64,000 bases of DNA from Hyaloscypha bicolor E (taxonomy: Eukaryota > Ascomycota > Leotiomycetes > Helotiales > Hyaloscyphaceae): contig NW_020194620.1 in NCBI RefSeq assembly GCF_002865645.1, positions 2,268,704 to 2,332,703 of the forward strand, read 5' to 3'. The notes beneath the pieces were generated by a model, which searched no databases, was not told the DNA's origin, and worked only from the letters and a program-made list of their open reading frames with translations. Positions within the stretch are counted from its first letter, which is position 1, and the number at the start of each line of letters is the position of its first letter. Both the position numbers and the translations under genes were made by a program. Shown piece after piece: positions 1 through 10,291 of this stretch.

Positions 1-3000
1 CCATCTCTTCTGCAAAGGATTGTAGCGTAGCACCACGAGCATCGAAGTACTCTGTATCTTCCGGGTTTTCCGGCGCTGGAACGAATTGAGCATCGTCCTC
101 GAGAAGCGTTTCCCAATTTACGCCTTCGAACCAAGCGTGGTTTCGGATCTCTTCACCACCGCAGGAATACTTGTCGTCGTTATTCCGTCCAAACCGATCC
201 TTGGGATCGAGGCAGAGGAGCTTGTTCATCAGCTCTTTGGCTTCAGGGGAAACTTCGATATCGTTATCGTCCGGCCAAGAGATTCTCCGTGCGAGGATGT
301 TCTCAAACACCTCATCGGGTGTGCCTGCATGAAATGGCGGATATCCGTAGAGGAACTCGAACAGAATGCAGCCAACAGACCACCAATCACTCATCTCATC
401 CTGGCCCACACCATTCACGGTCTCGGGCGCAAGATAATCCGGCGTACCAACGAATCGGCGATTCGTGTCGTCGGGATCAAACAAAGCCATCGGAGGCGGC
501 ATCATACTGTTTTGTGGCGGGGTGTTCTTCTGCTCGGAGCTAGACTGGGTTGTAGTCTGGTGAAGAGACAATGGGTCAGGCGAGCCATTACCATTGCTTT
601 CGGTCTCGCTCATTTCCTCGATGGGAGATCTTCTTTGATTGAGCATTTGTTGGGCTTGTGGGTCGTTGAGAGAGAAGCTGCTGAACATCTGGTTCAATGT
701 TTCGCTACCACCGCTATCGCTTCGACCGGATGTACGACGCGATTCCTTGTTCATAGTACTTTCTCGGCTGAGAGTGAAGTATGATGGTGTCGTAAGACCA
801 CCTGCAAGATCTGGGGTCATTTGAGGTGTAGAGCCAGGGGAGTGATGCCCTTGAAAATCGAATGAAGTTGAGCGCGATGAGCTAATCGAGGTAGTTCGTG
901 CGAATGGGCCTTGCTTAAGCAAATCCGGAGCAGACTCGTTTGTTGTGCTATTCAGCACACGCTTTTGACGACCAATCAATCCCATTCTCGACAGACCAAA
1001 GTCCGTCAGTTTCAGATGACCTTTCTGATCAATCAGAAGATTATCAGGCTTCAGATCGCGATGAACGATCCCACGGTTGTGAAGGTGTTCCACACCTAAG
1101 ATCACTTCCCCGAGGTATTTCTTCGCCCAGTCTTCTGGCAAGCCACCAAGAACCTTGATGAGAGATGCACAATCTCCACCGTTAAGATACTCCATGACCA
1201 GATAGAGGTAATCTTTACTCGAAAATGTCCAATATAGCTTTGCAACAAAGTCGCTCTCGCCTTGCCACATCATGATGGCTCTCTCGGCTTTCACGTTGGT
1301 AACTTGATTCTTGGCAACCATGTCCGCTTTCTTCAAGACCTTGATAGCATAGTAATCACCGGTCGATCTCTTTTTCGCCAGATAGACGCTTCCAAACGCT
1401 CCCTTGCTGATGGGTTTGATGATTTCGAAATCCTTGATGGATGGCGGCACTGCTCGTGCTTGCGGTGCACTGACAGAGGCTAACCGTGGAGATGGTGGAG
1501 GTCGTGAAGGATCCGAGCCAGCAGCTGACGACTGACGTCTGTGGTGGGATGGAATGATAGCAGGAGAGCTGAATTCGCTGCCGGGGAGCATTGGCGAAGC
1601 AGTAGGGGAAACAATGCCTTCATGGGGAGTCGGCAGACCAGCACGCGGCTTTGCTATCCTTAATGGAGATGATGGTTGGGGCATTCGAACTGGTGACTCC
1701 TGACGCCGAGGGGAAGAAGTACCAGGCAGAATGATGCTTCTTCGATGGCTTCGGCGAGAGCTTGCAGCACGTCGAAGGTCGCCAAACTCTGAGACAGGGG
1801 ATTCGGTTCGTGCGGGTCGAGACATCAATGATGAGGATCTAACGCTTCCATCGCTATCACCAGCATCGCTCTCGAAGAACAGGGACTGCCGACGGGAATC
1901 CTGAGACTGCGAGAGAATACTGCTGACTTGGCCAGTGTGCGATCGCGGAGTTGGGCATTCCTTGGGGCTGCTTGATCTTGTCGAGGCAATTGTAAATGAG
2001 GTTCTTCGACCGCCTTCTCGCTCCAGTTCAGCTGTACGGAGAGCTTGGGCCAAAGAGGATGGTCCATCAAAAGATCCAGTGAAGAACCCGTCATCGTGTG
2101 CAGGAGTTCTCTCCTCCTCCGCATCAGAGTCTGTGAGATGACCAGCGGCAATCTTCGCGGCCTTTCGCATCGCCTCATCGATACAGTCTTGCACAATTAC
2201 CGTGAATTCCATGCGAATACGTTCCGAGTACTCGATAATCCTTCGGTGGCGAAGCACAGCCTCAACTTTCGCCTTGGCTGCTCTCTCGCTGTCTGCACAC
2301 AGCAATGCAAGCCCTTGCTCCTGATCCAGGGTGTTTGTGCTCGGAGACTGCCACTGGATAACCTGCGATATTCGGGATTCCGATTGCGGGGACTGCGTGC
2401 GAAACTCGCCAGGAGCTTTCGAAGATGCTTCCTTAATAGCTGGGGTACTGATCTCGATTGAGGTGTCACAGAGATCCAGCAGCAGCTCGACAATTCGTGC
2501 TTGAGGGCGTCGTACTGCGAATGACCGTGCGCGTGCATGACCGAAGCCGGAAGTCGAGGGATCTCTTGATCTTCCACTTGGAGTACCTGGCGAGGCAGTT
2601 CCGGACGAGGAAGATGTCGAGGAACTCGGTCCGATTGGCATACCTTTGTACTCAGCTTGCGGTGGTGCGAGGATGGGTTGTTCGCCCGAATTTGGTCGTG
2701 ATTTCCGTGCTTCGAGAGCATCGAGAACTTTGACAATCGCATGACGGTGCTCTGTAAGATTCTCCTGACACATCTGAACTTCCATCTCGGCCTTGTGTTC
2801 TTGTAGACAGAGCTCAGTGTGCTTCTCGAACCACCACGGCGGAATCTGACGCTCGCAGATCCGACACAGGACCGGTAGAGGTGGTGCATGGTGCTGCGGG
2901 TCCTCCAAACCTGCCTCAGCGAGGGTTGTAAGGTAGCTTGCCAGGACTTCTGCTCCAGAGCCTAGGGAATCGACGATAACAGACGGCAGGTCGATTTGTA

Positions 3001-3592
3001 TTTCGCGTGGGGCAATCCAGGGTCGAATCATCCACATCGTCTCCAGCAGTGTTAGCAAAGTAATTAACGCGTAATAATTGCAACTTACGTGACTTTCGCC
3101 TCCAGATGATCTGTCGTAGACCATGATACCTTGCCCCTCCAGATCAATAGTAGAAGGTTCTTCCGTAGCCATTGGAACATCTTCGCCCTCGGGCTCGAGC
3201 TGGTCCGTAATCTCGATGGGCGCCAACCTCGAGGCAGGACCTAATTGAACTGTGAATCGTACAAGGTGACTTCTTGAGTCGTCCTTCTGCATCGACTCCA
3301 CTATCTCTGCAAAGACCTCTTTGTTATCACTGACCAGAAGGTCCTTGATGGGCTTTCCCTGGACAGACTCGAACGTGGTGCCGATGACATCGGTCCACGA
3401 GGGACTGACCCATCTGATTATGCCGTCCAAGCTGAGATCCATGATGACATTCATTGTCTGCTCTGCCGCCTCGCGCAAGTCTTCCCTCTCCTCCCGAATG
3501 TCTGCACTGAGGGAGCGTTCCATCTGACCACCAGCCTGCGCACGCAGCTGCGAGACAGCCGGGGGTGCCAGCATATCATTGTTCTCCTCCAT
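1..3592 (-). CDS. rim15: Rim15-like PAS/zinc-finger serine/threonine protein kinase (C-terminus beyond left edge)
   Basis: AGC-family kinase that in ascomycetes couples TOR/PKA nutrient signalling to quiescence, stress and development (known for Rim15; function here inferred). Start ATG at 3592; exon 1 is 3592-3089, exon 2 runs from 3040 off the edge, about 1,181 residues visible. An N-terminal PAS-like segment (about 30-130, with DLSLDGIIRWVSPSW) is followed by a Cys/His finger (about 227-248, CRIC...PPWWFEKHTELC, a Rim15/Cek1 hallmark), a Ser/Pro-rich linker, then the kinase: KGAFGSV about 715, AIK, VHRDLKPDN about 830, DFG about 848, GTPDYLAPE about 1041. The DFG-to-APE segment carries a Ser/Thr-rich insert of roughly 165 residues, typical of Rim15. 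The tail lies outside. No in-frame stop was seen. The exact start is uncertain because protein-like sequence continues upstream in another phase. Family assignment is firm. Confidence 0.93.
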   Translation of the reverse strand, partial: MEENNDMLAPPAVSQLRAQAGGQMERSLSADIREEREDLREAAEQTMNVIMDLSLDGIIRWVSPSWTDVIGTTFESVQGKPIKDLLVSDNKEVFAEIVESMQKDDSRSHLVRFTVQLGPASRLAPIEITDQLEPEGEDVPMATEEPSTIDLEGQGIMVYDRSSGGESHVSCNYYALITLLTLLETMWMIRPWIAPREIQIDLPSVIVDSLGSGAEVLASYLTTLAEAGLEDPQHHAPPLPVLCRICERQIPPWWFEKHTELCLQEHKAEMEVQMCQENLTEHRHAIVKVLDALEARKSRPNSGEQPILAPPQAEYKGMPIGPSSSTSSSSGTASPGTPSGRSRDPSTSGFGHARARSFAVRRPQARIVELLLDLCDTSIEISTPAIKEASSKAPGEFRTQSPQSESRISQVIQWQSPSTNTLDQEQGLALLCADSERAAKAKVEAVLRHRRIIEYSERIRMEFTVIVQDCIDEAMRKAAKIAAGHLTDSDAEEERTPAHDDGFFTGSFDGPSSLAQALRTAELEREGGRRTSFTIASTRSSSPKECPTPRSHTGQVSSILSQSQDSRRQSLFFESDAGDSDGSVRSSSLMSRPARTESPVSEFGDLRRAASSRRSHRRSIILPGTSSPRRQESPVRMPQPSSPLRIAKPRAGLPTPHEGIVSPTASPMLPGSEFSSPAIIPSHHRRQSSAAGSDPSRPPPSPRLASVSAPQARAVPPSIKDFEIIKPISKGAFGSVYLAKKRSTGDYYAIKVLKKADMVAKNQVTNVKAERAIMMWQGESDFVAKLYWTFSSKDYLYLVMEYLNGGDCASLIKVLGGLPEDWAKKYLGEVILGVEHLHNRGIVHRDLKPDNLLIDQKGHLKLTDFGLSRMGLIGRQKRVLNSTTNESAPDLLKQGPFARTTSISSSRSTSFDFQGHHSPGSTPQMTPDLAGGLTTPSYFTLSRESTMNKESRRTSGRSDSGGSETLNQMFSSFSLNDPQAQQMLNQRRSPIEEMSETESNGNGSPDPLSLHQTTTQSSSEQKNTPPQNSMMPPPMALFDPDDTNRRFVGTPDYLAPETVNGVGQDEMSDWWSVGCILFEFLYGYPPFHAGTPDEVFENILARRISWPDDNDIEVSPEAKELMNKLLCLDPKDRFGRNNDDKYSCGGEEIRNHAWFEGVNWETLLEDDAQFVPAPENPEDTEYFDARGATLQSFAEEM
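3041..3088 (-). other. 48-bp intron in rim15
   Basis: The donor is GTAAGT, a GCTAAC-like branch point follows, and the acceptor is GGAG. Splicing joins ...GGESH to TMWMIRPWIAP in frame. The intron is a multiple of three and contains no stop in the gene frame, so retention would add 16 residues instead of truncating the protein. Confidence 0.75.
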
Positions 3593-4280
3593 GGCGGTGT
3601 AGATTCCTCGGAATCCAGTGCTTCGCCAACATTGGCCGTGTCTTGTGGTGTGGTTGTCGAATTGCCCTCCAGACTAAGCAACCATTGGGACCATGCGTGA
3701 GCGTGCCTCTTGTTATCCGTTATCGTGGGCTGCAAGTTTGGGACCGTACTTGACTTCGGGCCCAGCTGTGCTGTCCGGCGGAGAGCCACGGACTAGCAAC
3801 TTGTGCTGGCGAGAGACATCATGGTGATTGATGCTGATGTCTCCGTCTGTTGTGGTGTAAGCGCTGATGCTGCAGAGCGGAGCCGTTTGGTGGAGGGGAG
3901 ACTTGCTCCAGCGAAGGAGAAGCACACCCAGCTCCGTGTATCGTGTCGAGAGGCAGGACCAGCAGCCGCACGGGACCCTGGGGGGGGGGGCGCAATGGTT
4001 GAAGTCGAGTTGTCGTGAGCGTGGGCGTGCAGCAAAATAGTTTGTCGTCGAAGGAATTATTATTCAGGACCCTTCAAGTTTCTCGACTGCTTTGCTTGAT
4101 TTGCCTTTCCGAACACGCGAAGCGACGGGCCACAAAGCGGGGATGAGGTGGGCTCGCGGTAGAAGCTGGACCAATCACAGGCCCCGCATGCGCCAACGGA
4201 AGGTGCAGCGTCCAAACAAGCCCCCAGTCAAGGAGTCACTTCAGTAAGTCCCGTCAGTCACTTAGGGAACCGGCCACTGC

Positions 4281-4345
4281 ACTGCCCACGCTGCCATGCT
4301 GCCCATGCTGCCCATGCGCCCACGCTGCCCACGCTGCCCACGCTG
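4281..4345. repeat. Short tandem repeat of GCTGCCCAT / GCTGCCCAC
   Basis: About seven imperfect 9-bp units differing mainly at the last base, in the upstream region of rim15. No coding role is evident. Confidence 0.8.
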
Positions 4346-4586
4346 TTGCCCTCCTGGCGGGAGCCACTGACGATGCCAGCTGCGTGCTGCACTGCTGCAC
4401 TGCTGCAATTGTTTTGGGATGGCGCTGACGAGGCGCGAGAGATTCAAGGAACGAACCAGCGCTGCCTGCCTGCCTGCACAAATTGACTTGGCCGAGAGCA
4501 TGATGGAGCACAATAATAATCAACCTTCGCAGCCGCAGCTCTCCTGGCCAGTGGTACTCGGGTATGCTCCCGCTTCTGCTCTCATA

Positions 4587-4639
4587 CTTTCTTCCTTCCT
4601 CCCCTTCCTCCCTTCCTCCCTTCTCTCTCCCTCCACCCA
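4587..4639 (+). repeat. Polypyrimidine tract (CCTT/CCCTT-rich)
   Basis: A nearly uninterrupted C/T tract on the plus strand (poly-purine on the strand that codes rim15). Such tracts are common in fungal promoters and leaders. Confidence 0.7.
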
Positions 4640-6900
4640 CACCAGCGGCATCACTGCCGGTGGGAATAAAGAGCACATGTGCCCATCTTGTGTGCCAGTC
4701 AATTCAGATTTGCAGATGTCTTGGCACCTTGCGCGTCTACGTTTTGCAAGGCTGCATTGTGGTTTCTGCCTCTGCCGCCCTTTTCCCAAACAGACACCAA
4801 GTCTTGCCTAGCGACACTGGAGCTCTCTGACCAATGTAGCGTGTTGGATCGGATCATTTCTGGATCACCCGCGATGGAACGATTTGCGCGTCATTAGAGC
4901 CCTAGCCATCAGCTGCAGGGTGATCAAGCCAATTACCCAGATTAGGCCTTCGCGGATGCTTATCCATCGTCAACTCAACACTTCATTTGTAACGCCAGAG
5001 CTGTGTGTCGGGGCAGAAATGCTGTCTTGACTCTGGATGCACGGCGGCGGCATATCTCAATATCTGGAATGCATACCTTACTTGGATGCATCCACGCATC
5101 AGACGGGGATGGGGGGGTCTGGTAGTCAGATGTATCGAGATCTGAGGCGCGCTGCTGGATTCGGACCATCTTGCCCTTCCGATGCACCAGGATGCCAGAT
5201 TGGTGTGCCGTCAGCCGTGCTGGTGCTGCTGCTGGTGCTGGTGCTGTTGACAAACCCTCGCCGCCGCTGCAGCTGCAGATGTGTTCCTCGAAGGTTCTTT
5301 CTGTGCAACCAAGGCCTGCCCTGTTGCACTGCGCCGAGGCTGGCGAATGAAGAAATTTGCCACCCGACCCTGTGACCGAAGCAACCGGAGCCCGAGGAGG
5401 TAACCCCCTGGCATATAACTTTGGCATGCACCACACAGAGAAACAAAAGCCAGCTACCCTCTCCGTATCCCACACACCACCATCCATACCTGCGGAAGCA
5501 ATCCCTCCTCACACCGCTTTCCTCGACCTATCGCAATCCGTCCACCCCAGCCAAAGCTCTCTCTCGCAACAGTTCAACCCAGCACCTACATGACGACCCC
5601 TCCACCGTGACCTCGACCTCTAAGCAGTCCTCACAGCTCCTTCTCTCACTGGGTAGAGATCACCACACTCACCTCCTCGCCTGCAAGCACGTTCAAGGTA
5701 CCGTCAACATCCACCCAGCACCCAGCACCCAGCACCCGTCCCACCAAAACCTGCCGTCCGTCTCACCCCAAATCGCAACCACTCACGAGCATGCATGCGG
5801 CCAGCCCAATTCTCCGCGTGCCAGTCACCAGGCCGGAAAACGGGTCATCGTATCGGGCTCTCCTCCTGTGCGTTAGCACCCCCAAGCTGCTGTCTCCAAG
5901 AAATGCCATACAGCGCTCCCCTTCTGCTCATGGTGGGGCCACCCGCATGCTCAAACGGGCGACTTTACTTTTCCATCACTCTCCCACCCCAAGACAGACA
6001 TCGACAAATGATGCATCACACGACAATCGATCGCCCTAAGCCCCTTGGAAGCTAACCCTCTTCCCCTCCCTGCCTTCCAAAATCGCTCGAGATGTCTCAG
6101 CCTAGCATCTATCTGCGCTAAACGAGTCATTGACCTATCCGGGGAAGCAGAATCTCCAACCCGGAATGTGGGGTTTTTCCAGCTAAAACTTCTGAACTCC
6201 GTTTGAAGAGGGGAAGGGCTTCAAACGCGCGCCAGTTGGTGGTCTTATGGCCGGACTGAAGCCTGCACGTGACCCTTGCAGTGGTCATGGCAATTGGTAA
6301 TGGAGTTCACTGCATTAGTTATGCACGAGCTCAAAATAATACTTCTCGCACTCGGAGGCTTCCCTCAAGCGTGTTAGGTTGTGCTAGGTCGGGAGGATTC
6401 GAAGGAATTGTGGGGATGACCAGATGTTGCGCTGGCACTGTTTCGGATCTAAATCTGGATCTCACTTCCTCTCGTTGTCTTTCTCTCCCTCGCCTCATCA
6501 TCCCGTCAACTGCCGTTGCTTCCTTTGCATACACAAACTAAGTACACACACACATCTTTTAGCGTTTGTTTTGCACGTCTCAATGTGGAGAACTGACGCA
6601 AAAGTTGCGCGGTCTCACTCACTCGTAACCTACTCAGACGCACCTCAAGTTTTTGAGAAGCCAATGACGAATTTTCTCACTACTCCTTACTCCTTATACA
6701 CAAGCACTCAAAGTTTCCAGAGAGAGGATGAGTGGGTATCGCGCGTGTTGAGACGAATATGCTGACGAGGTGTCAGGATATTTCGGATGCAGTTTATCTT
6801 GACTTTGACCCGTATTGAGAGATGAGACTATCAAGCGATACAAAACCACGTTATTTTGGGGGTCACGGCCACACTTACGCCATTTGACAGCATTTATGAT

Positions 6901-8151
6901 TCATTGAGAGTGGTTGCACGAAGATTACAATTCAATATAGCTGTCAAGGTGAGAAGCTAGTGCTCACAGGGCTCTTAATATGAATAAAAGTATGAGTAAC
7001 GCAGGTCGGCTGACTACAAGAGTTCTCTGATCACTCAATAAATGGTCCTCACATGACAAAGGGAGTTAAGCAATCTTCGAATGGCTCTCTGGTCATCGAA
7101 TCTCGACATCAGGTTGGATGCCAAAGCCTAATCACGTGATTATTTCTGAACTCTCTTATCAACTCCGACTCTCGGAGCGAGAGTGTCTTTTATCACTGTT
7201 TCAAGTACTGCACACCATAGTTCAAACCTGCACTCAGATCCCAGAAGTATTTCCATTTCAAGCACAAGCTCGAGTAAAGGTCACGTGTACGCCAAGCTTC
7301 GTTGCAGATCGCACCCGAAGATCTCCGCCTTGTGTTGCATGTCGCACAGCCCCCAGCTATCTATTCCAGTGACCAATTGCACTTCCTTCTTGATCCTTTG
7401 TTGCATATCGGCATTTAGAAGCTGACTGGATCTGCAAAGTACCATCCCTGCCGTATATTATTCCCCTCTACAAGCTCTCCTTGCCACCAATGTAGTTACG
7501 ATATACCTGGCATTCGCACCGAAGCTACAAAGGAGAGGAGTTTGGAAGGCGTTATAGAGAGCGATCATTGCTAAATTATTTAAGCCGTCTTCAATAACCC
7601 CCTGCTCTTGTACGGGGTCTTCTTTAATAGCGAGCTCTATCACAAGTTCGACAAGAGAAAGGGGGTTGACAGTCGCTCGAGTGATGCTGGGACGACTTCG
7701 TAGCTAGCGGGACAATATTCGGGAGAAGCTCAGACGGCAGGATTTCTGTGTCATCTGGGCAATTTACAGATCATCCAGTTTCTGTCAATGTAGACTTCCT
7801 CGATAGCAAGAAGTGGTCAACACGCGGATGTTTCCACGAACATGAAGGACGCTGACAGCAAGTGGGATATGCATAGGCCAGTGCTCAGACCAACAGGATC
7901 CTGTGCCGTCTGAGAAGCTTTTTGTATCGTCCGGTCAGCCGACTATAAAGGATGTGTGAGAATGTGAACATAGCGAAATAGGAAGTGGAGACTCCTATAG
8001 TCGTGAAGCGAGAAGTCTCGCTAGGTGTGAAGATATTGTCTTGAGGATCTAAGACTTCAATGTTCTCTTGGTCTCCTTTGACTAGCTGCGCAGCACGACT
8101 CCTCATCTATTCGACCAGTCTTCTCAAGCTTCTAACTTCCACATGTCACGA
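6901..8151. other. Intergenic stretch with two unrecognised protein-like fragments on the minus strand
   Basis: Two minus-strand segments read like real protein. Segment 7702-7458 reads ATVNPLSLVELVIELAIKED and continues helical, but has no ATG. Segment 8106-7885 opens with ATG and encodes 73 residues with SRFTTIGVSTSYFAMFTFSH, a possible membrane helix, and a basic end. I recognise neither, cannot join them into one model, and see no promoter or splice pattern that would make them a gene. They may be relics. The rest of the stretch shows nothing. Confidence 0.25.
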
Positions 8152-9171
8152 TTACAAAAACTCTTTGAAATGATGCGCAAAGATCTCCGGCCTGTTGTAA
8201 TGGCCAGCATAATCCTATCCACCGTGAGCATTCCCTCCTCAAACTATCCCTAAGTATCAACTCACCAACACATATTTAAATCTCACCAACTCCTCTCTAT
8301 CAACCTCAGCATATACAATCTCCTCGCCCTTATTCTCCTTACCTGCCCCATCAGCAAGCACCACCCCCCACGGCCCCACAATCGTCGCCCCCCTCTTCTC
8401 CCTCTCTTTCTCCAGAAACCCTCTCGCCTCCTCATTCACACCATAAGCCAGGACAGCACCCTCATCCACCACCGCCACCGAATTAATCACAAAACATCCC
8501 AACGAGCTAGCTAAAGCCTTCGTATATAACAAACTCGCATCCCTCACACTCCCCCCAGGCGTAAAATGGCTTGGCCAGGACGCAACATGCACAACTGGAT
8601 ACTCCAACCCAACACAGTACTGCGCAAGGGGATTCCCGTTCTCACCGCATATCAGGCTGCTTACGCAGCCAAACTCCGTTACCATCGAACACTTAGACCC
8701 AGTTGTCCCAGGGGCGTGAATCACCCTCTCCCCTTTCGTAGGAACGAATTTCTGATGCTTATGCAGCAGTTCACCATCACGTCCAAAGAAAAGCTGCGTA
8801 TTCCACAACGTCCCCGTCGTCCCTCCCCTCTTCTCATTGACCCCCACCACCGCATAAATCCCCGCTTCTGCACAAGCAGCTCCGATCGCCTCGGTTTCCG
8901 GACCAGGCACTTCGACCGCTTCGGCGAACAGTCTGGTGAAGAGAGAGGTTGCGGGGTCCGTGGCGAGAGGTAGGAGCTCCACCCAGCCTGGATATCCTGC
9001 GATGAAGGTCTCCGGGAAGCCGATGATGTCTGCTTTGTTTTTCCCTGCTTCGAGAATTAGGGAGAGGACTTTTTCGGTGGTGGATTTCTTGTTGAGGAAG
9101 ATGGGGGAGGCTTGAACGGCTGCGAGTTTGAGGAGTCTTTTCTTCGTTTGCGGAGGGGTGGGGGTGGGCAT
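8152..9171 (-). CDS. Nitrilase-family carbon-nitrogen hydrolase
   Basis: Predicted cytosolic enzyme hydrolysing nitriles to the acid and ammonia through a Cys thioester (family knowledge; substrate unknown, and aliphatic nitrilase or cyanide-hydratase-like activities are possible). Numbering from the ATG at 9171, the triad is visible: Glu54 in GFPETFIAGYPGW, Lys141 in KHQKFVPTKGERV, Cys175 in LICGENGNPLAQY. The start is the ATG at 9171 just before KLAAVQASP; an in-frame GTG at 9210 is less likely. Exon 1 is 9171-8266 and exon 2 is 8214-8152. Splicing replaces a premature end (VLVS stop) by the characteristic fungal nitrilase tail VLDYAGHYNRPEIF...FKEFL. Total is about 322 residues, normal for the family. 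It is transcribed divergently from the membrane protein gene at 10292. Confidence 0.9.
8215..8265 (-). other. 51-bp intron near the 3' end of the nitrilase gene
   Basis: GTGAGT donor, CTCAC-like branch, AG acceptor (GGATAG), phase 0. Removing it restores a family-typical C-terminus (DYAGHYNRPEIF). Without it the protein would stop two residues into the intron. Confidence 0.85.
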
Positions 9172-10291
9172 CTTGAAGTTGTGGGTGTTTTGGCTTGGAT
9201 GGGGCGGCACTGGTTTTGACTTGAGAGGTTCACACTCCCTAGGATTTGCTACGCCCTTGGGTGCACAAAAGGCGCACTTGGATAATACAGGTAAGCTCGG
9301 GATAACTCTACCCCGAAGCCACTGGTAGTGGAAAGAGTTTCTTACATAGGCAGGTAAAATGTTTGTCTTTCATCCCCTTCATAGGAACTTTGCAAGGGTC
9401 CCAATTTCGGGAGGTGTACGTTCGAGGTACCGCAAGTGTGTCCACGACAGATCACCAAGTGAAGACTGGCGAGACTTAATATCTCCTTAATATTCACAAA
9501 AGCGATTTTACAATATGAATCTTAATTGTATTCAGTTTACTCTGTGCTTTTCTTTCCTTTGATGAATCGTATTGATATCTATACCCTTGACCAGTACAAT
9601 GCCCCTGGCGACGTAACTACACCAGGTGGCACAGTTTCTAAACTTTCCTTCCCTCTCTCTCTCTCTCTATTTCTCTATTTCCCATTCCGTACGGGGAGAT
9701 GACCAGCGGCAATTGCTCGTACTCTGCGCTGGAAGAGTAGTGCTTTTACCAAAAGTCTAACCCGTAACTCAAATTAACATTTCCGCTGCAGCTCTAGAAC
9801 TTTTCGAAATTGCGAGGCTTCTATCATTCCTGGATTTGTTTCTGTACAGTCTATTGGAAGAACACAGCATTCTTGGCTCCTTGCTTGATTATGGTGGTCT
9901 CGGCTGATGGATATATGTGCTGTACGTTAGATGCGCCTATTTCGGGATTTGCTGAATGGCCTTCGAAATGGACAACCCCATGCTGTTGTTTCACCGAAGA
10001 ATTCGTCACCGAATCCTCCATTTAGCGAGCCACTCCAGTGCCGATTCGGAGTTCGCTTGTACCTGGTGCCCTGAACATTATCCGCCAGAGCCTGTTGCGG
10101 CACAGCCAGGCTCAGAGCATGCCAAGAACCAACAACCAACATCGACTGCGCCTCCCCACAATCTACCACATAAGTCAATCACCAGCTCTACCTCTTCTTC
10201 TTCTTCTTCTTCTTCTTCTTCTTCTTCTTCTTCGTGGTCTCGAACATCGATTCCCTGATTACTGATAGACACCTTTTCACAGCTCTCGATC
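9172..10291. promoter_or_regulatory. Shared divergent promoter region, nitrilase / membrane protein
   Basis: A 1.1-kb gap between two divergent starts. It contains a TC-rich run (about 9651-9668) and a TTC microsatellite 60-100 bp before the 10292 start. No gene is seen; short frames here are interrupted or low-complexity. Confidence 0.5.
10195..10233 (+). repeat. TTC trinucleotide microsatellite, 13 units
   Basis: Thirteen perfect TTC units ending 58 bp upstream of the ATG at 10292, so probably in the leader or core promoter of the membrane protein gene. Length variation would alter a polypyrimidine tract. Confidence 0.95.

Larger units (their letters stand above)
3593..6900. promoter_or_regulatory. 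Long gene-free upstream region of rim15
   Basis: No reading frame here looks like a conserved protein; the longest (5421-5876 plus, 4254-4676 minus) are low-complexity Ser/Pro/His or Ala/Gln strings produced by skewed composition. Visible elements are an 11-G run (3980-3990), a CCAAT near 4171, a 9-bp tandem repeat (4281-4345), a pyrimidine tract (4587-4639) and a CCAGCAC-type repeat (about 5715-5740). A long, pyrimidine-rich leader and promoter is the most economical reading for a signalling-kinase gene. Nothing else is supported. Confidence 0.4.

Noticed and set aside
86..784. 232-residue plus-strand open frame
   Set aside because: Antisense to the Rim15 kinase domain, whose reading (GTPDYLAPE etc.) is unmistakable on the minus strand.
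2197..2889. 230-residue minus-strand open frame
   Set aside because: It is another phase of rim15; the true phase encodes the zinc finger and linker.
3980..3990. 11-G run
   Set aside because: A homopolymer in non-coding upstream DNA; may be a sequencing-length artefact, no G-quadruplex spacing.
4254..4676. 140-residue minus-strand open frame
   Set aside because: Its C-terminal half is a translation of the GCTGCCCAT tandem repeat and its N-terminal half of a polypurine tract.
5421..5876. 151-residue plus-strand open frame
   Set aside because: Low-complexity Ser/His/Pro sequence from a CA/CT-rich region; no conserved motif, poor start context.
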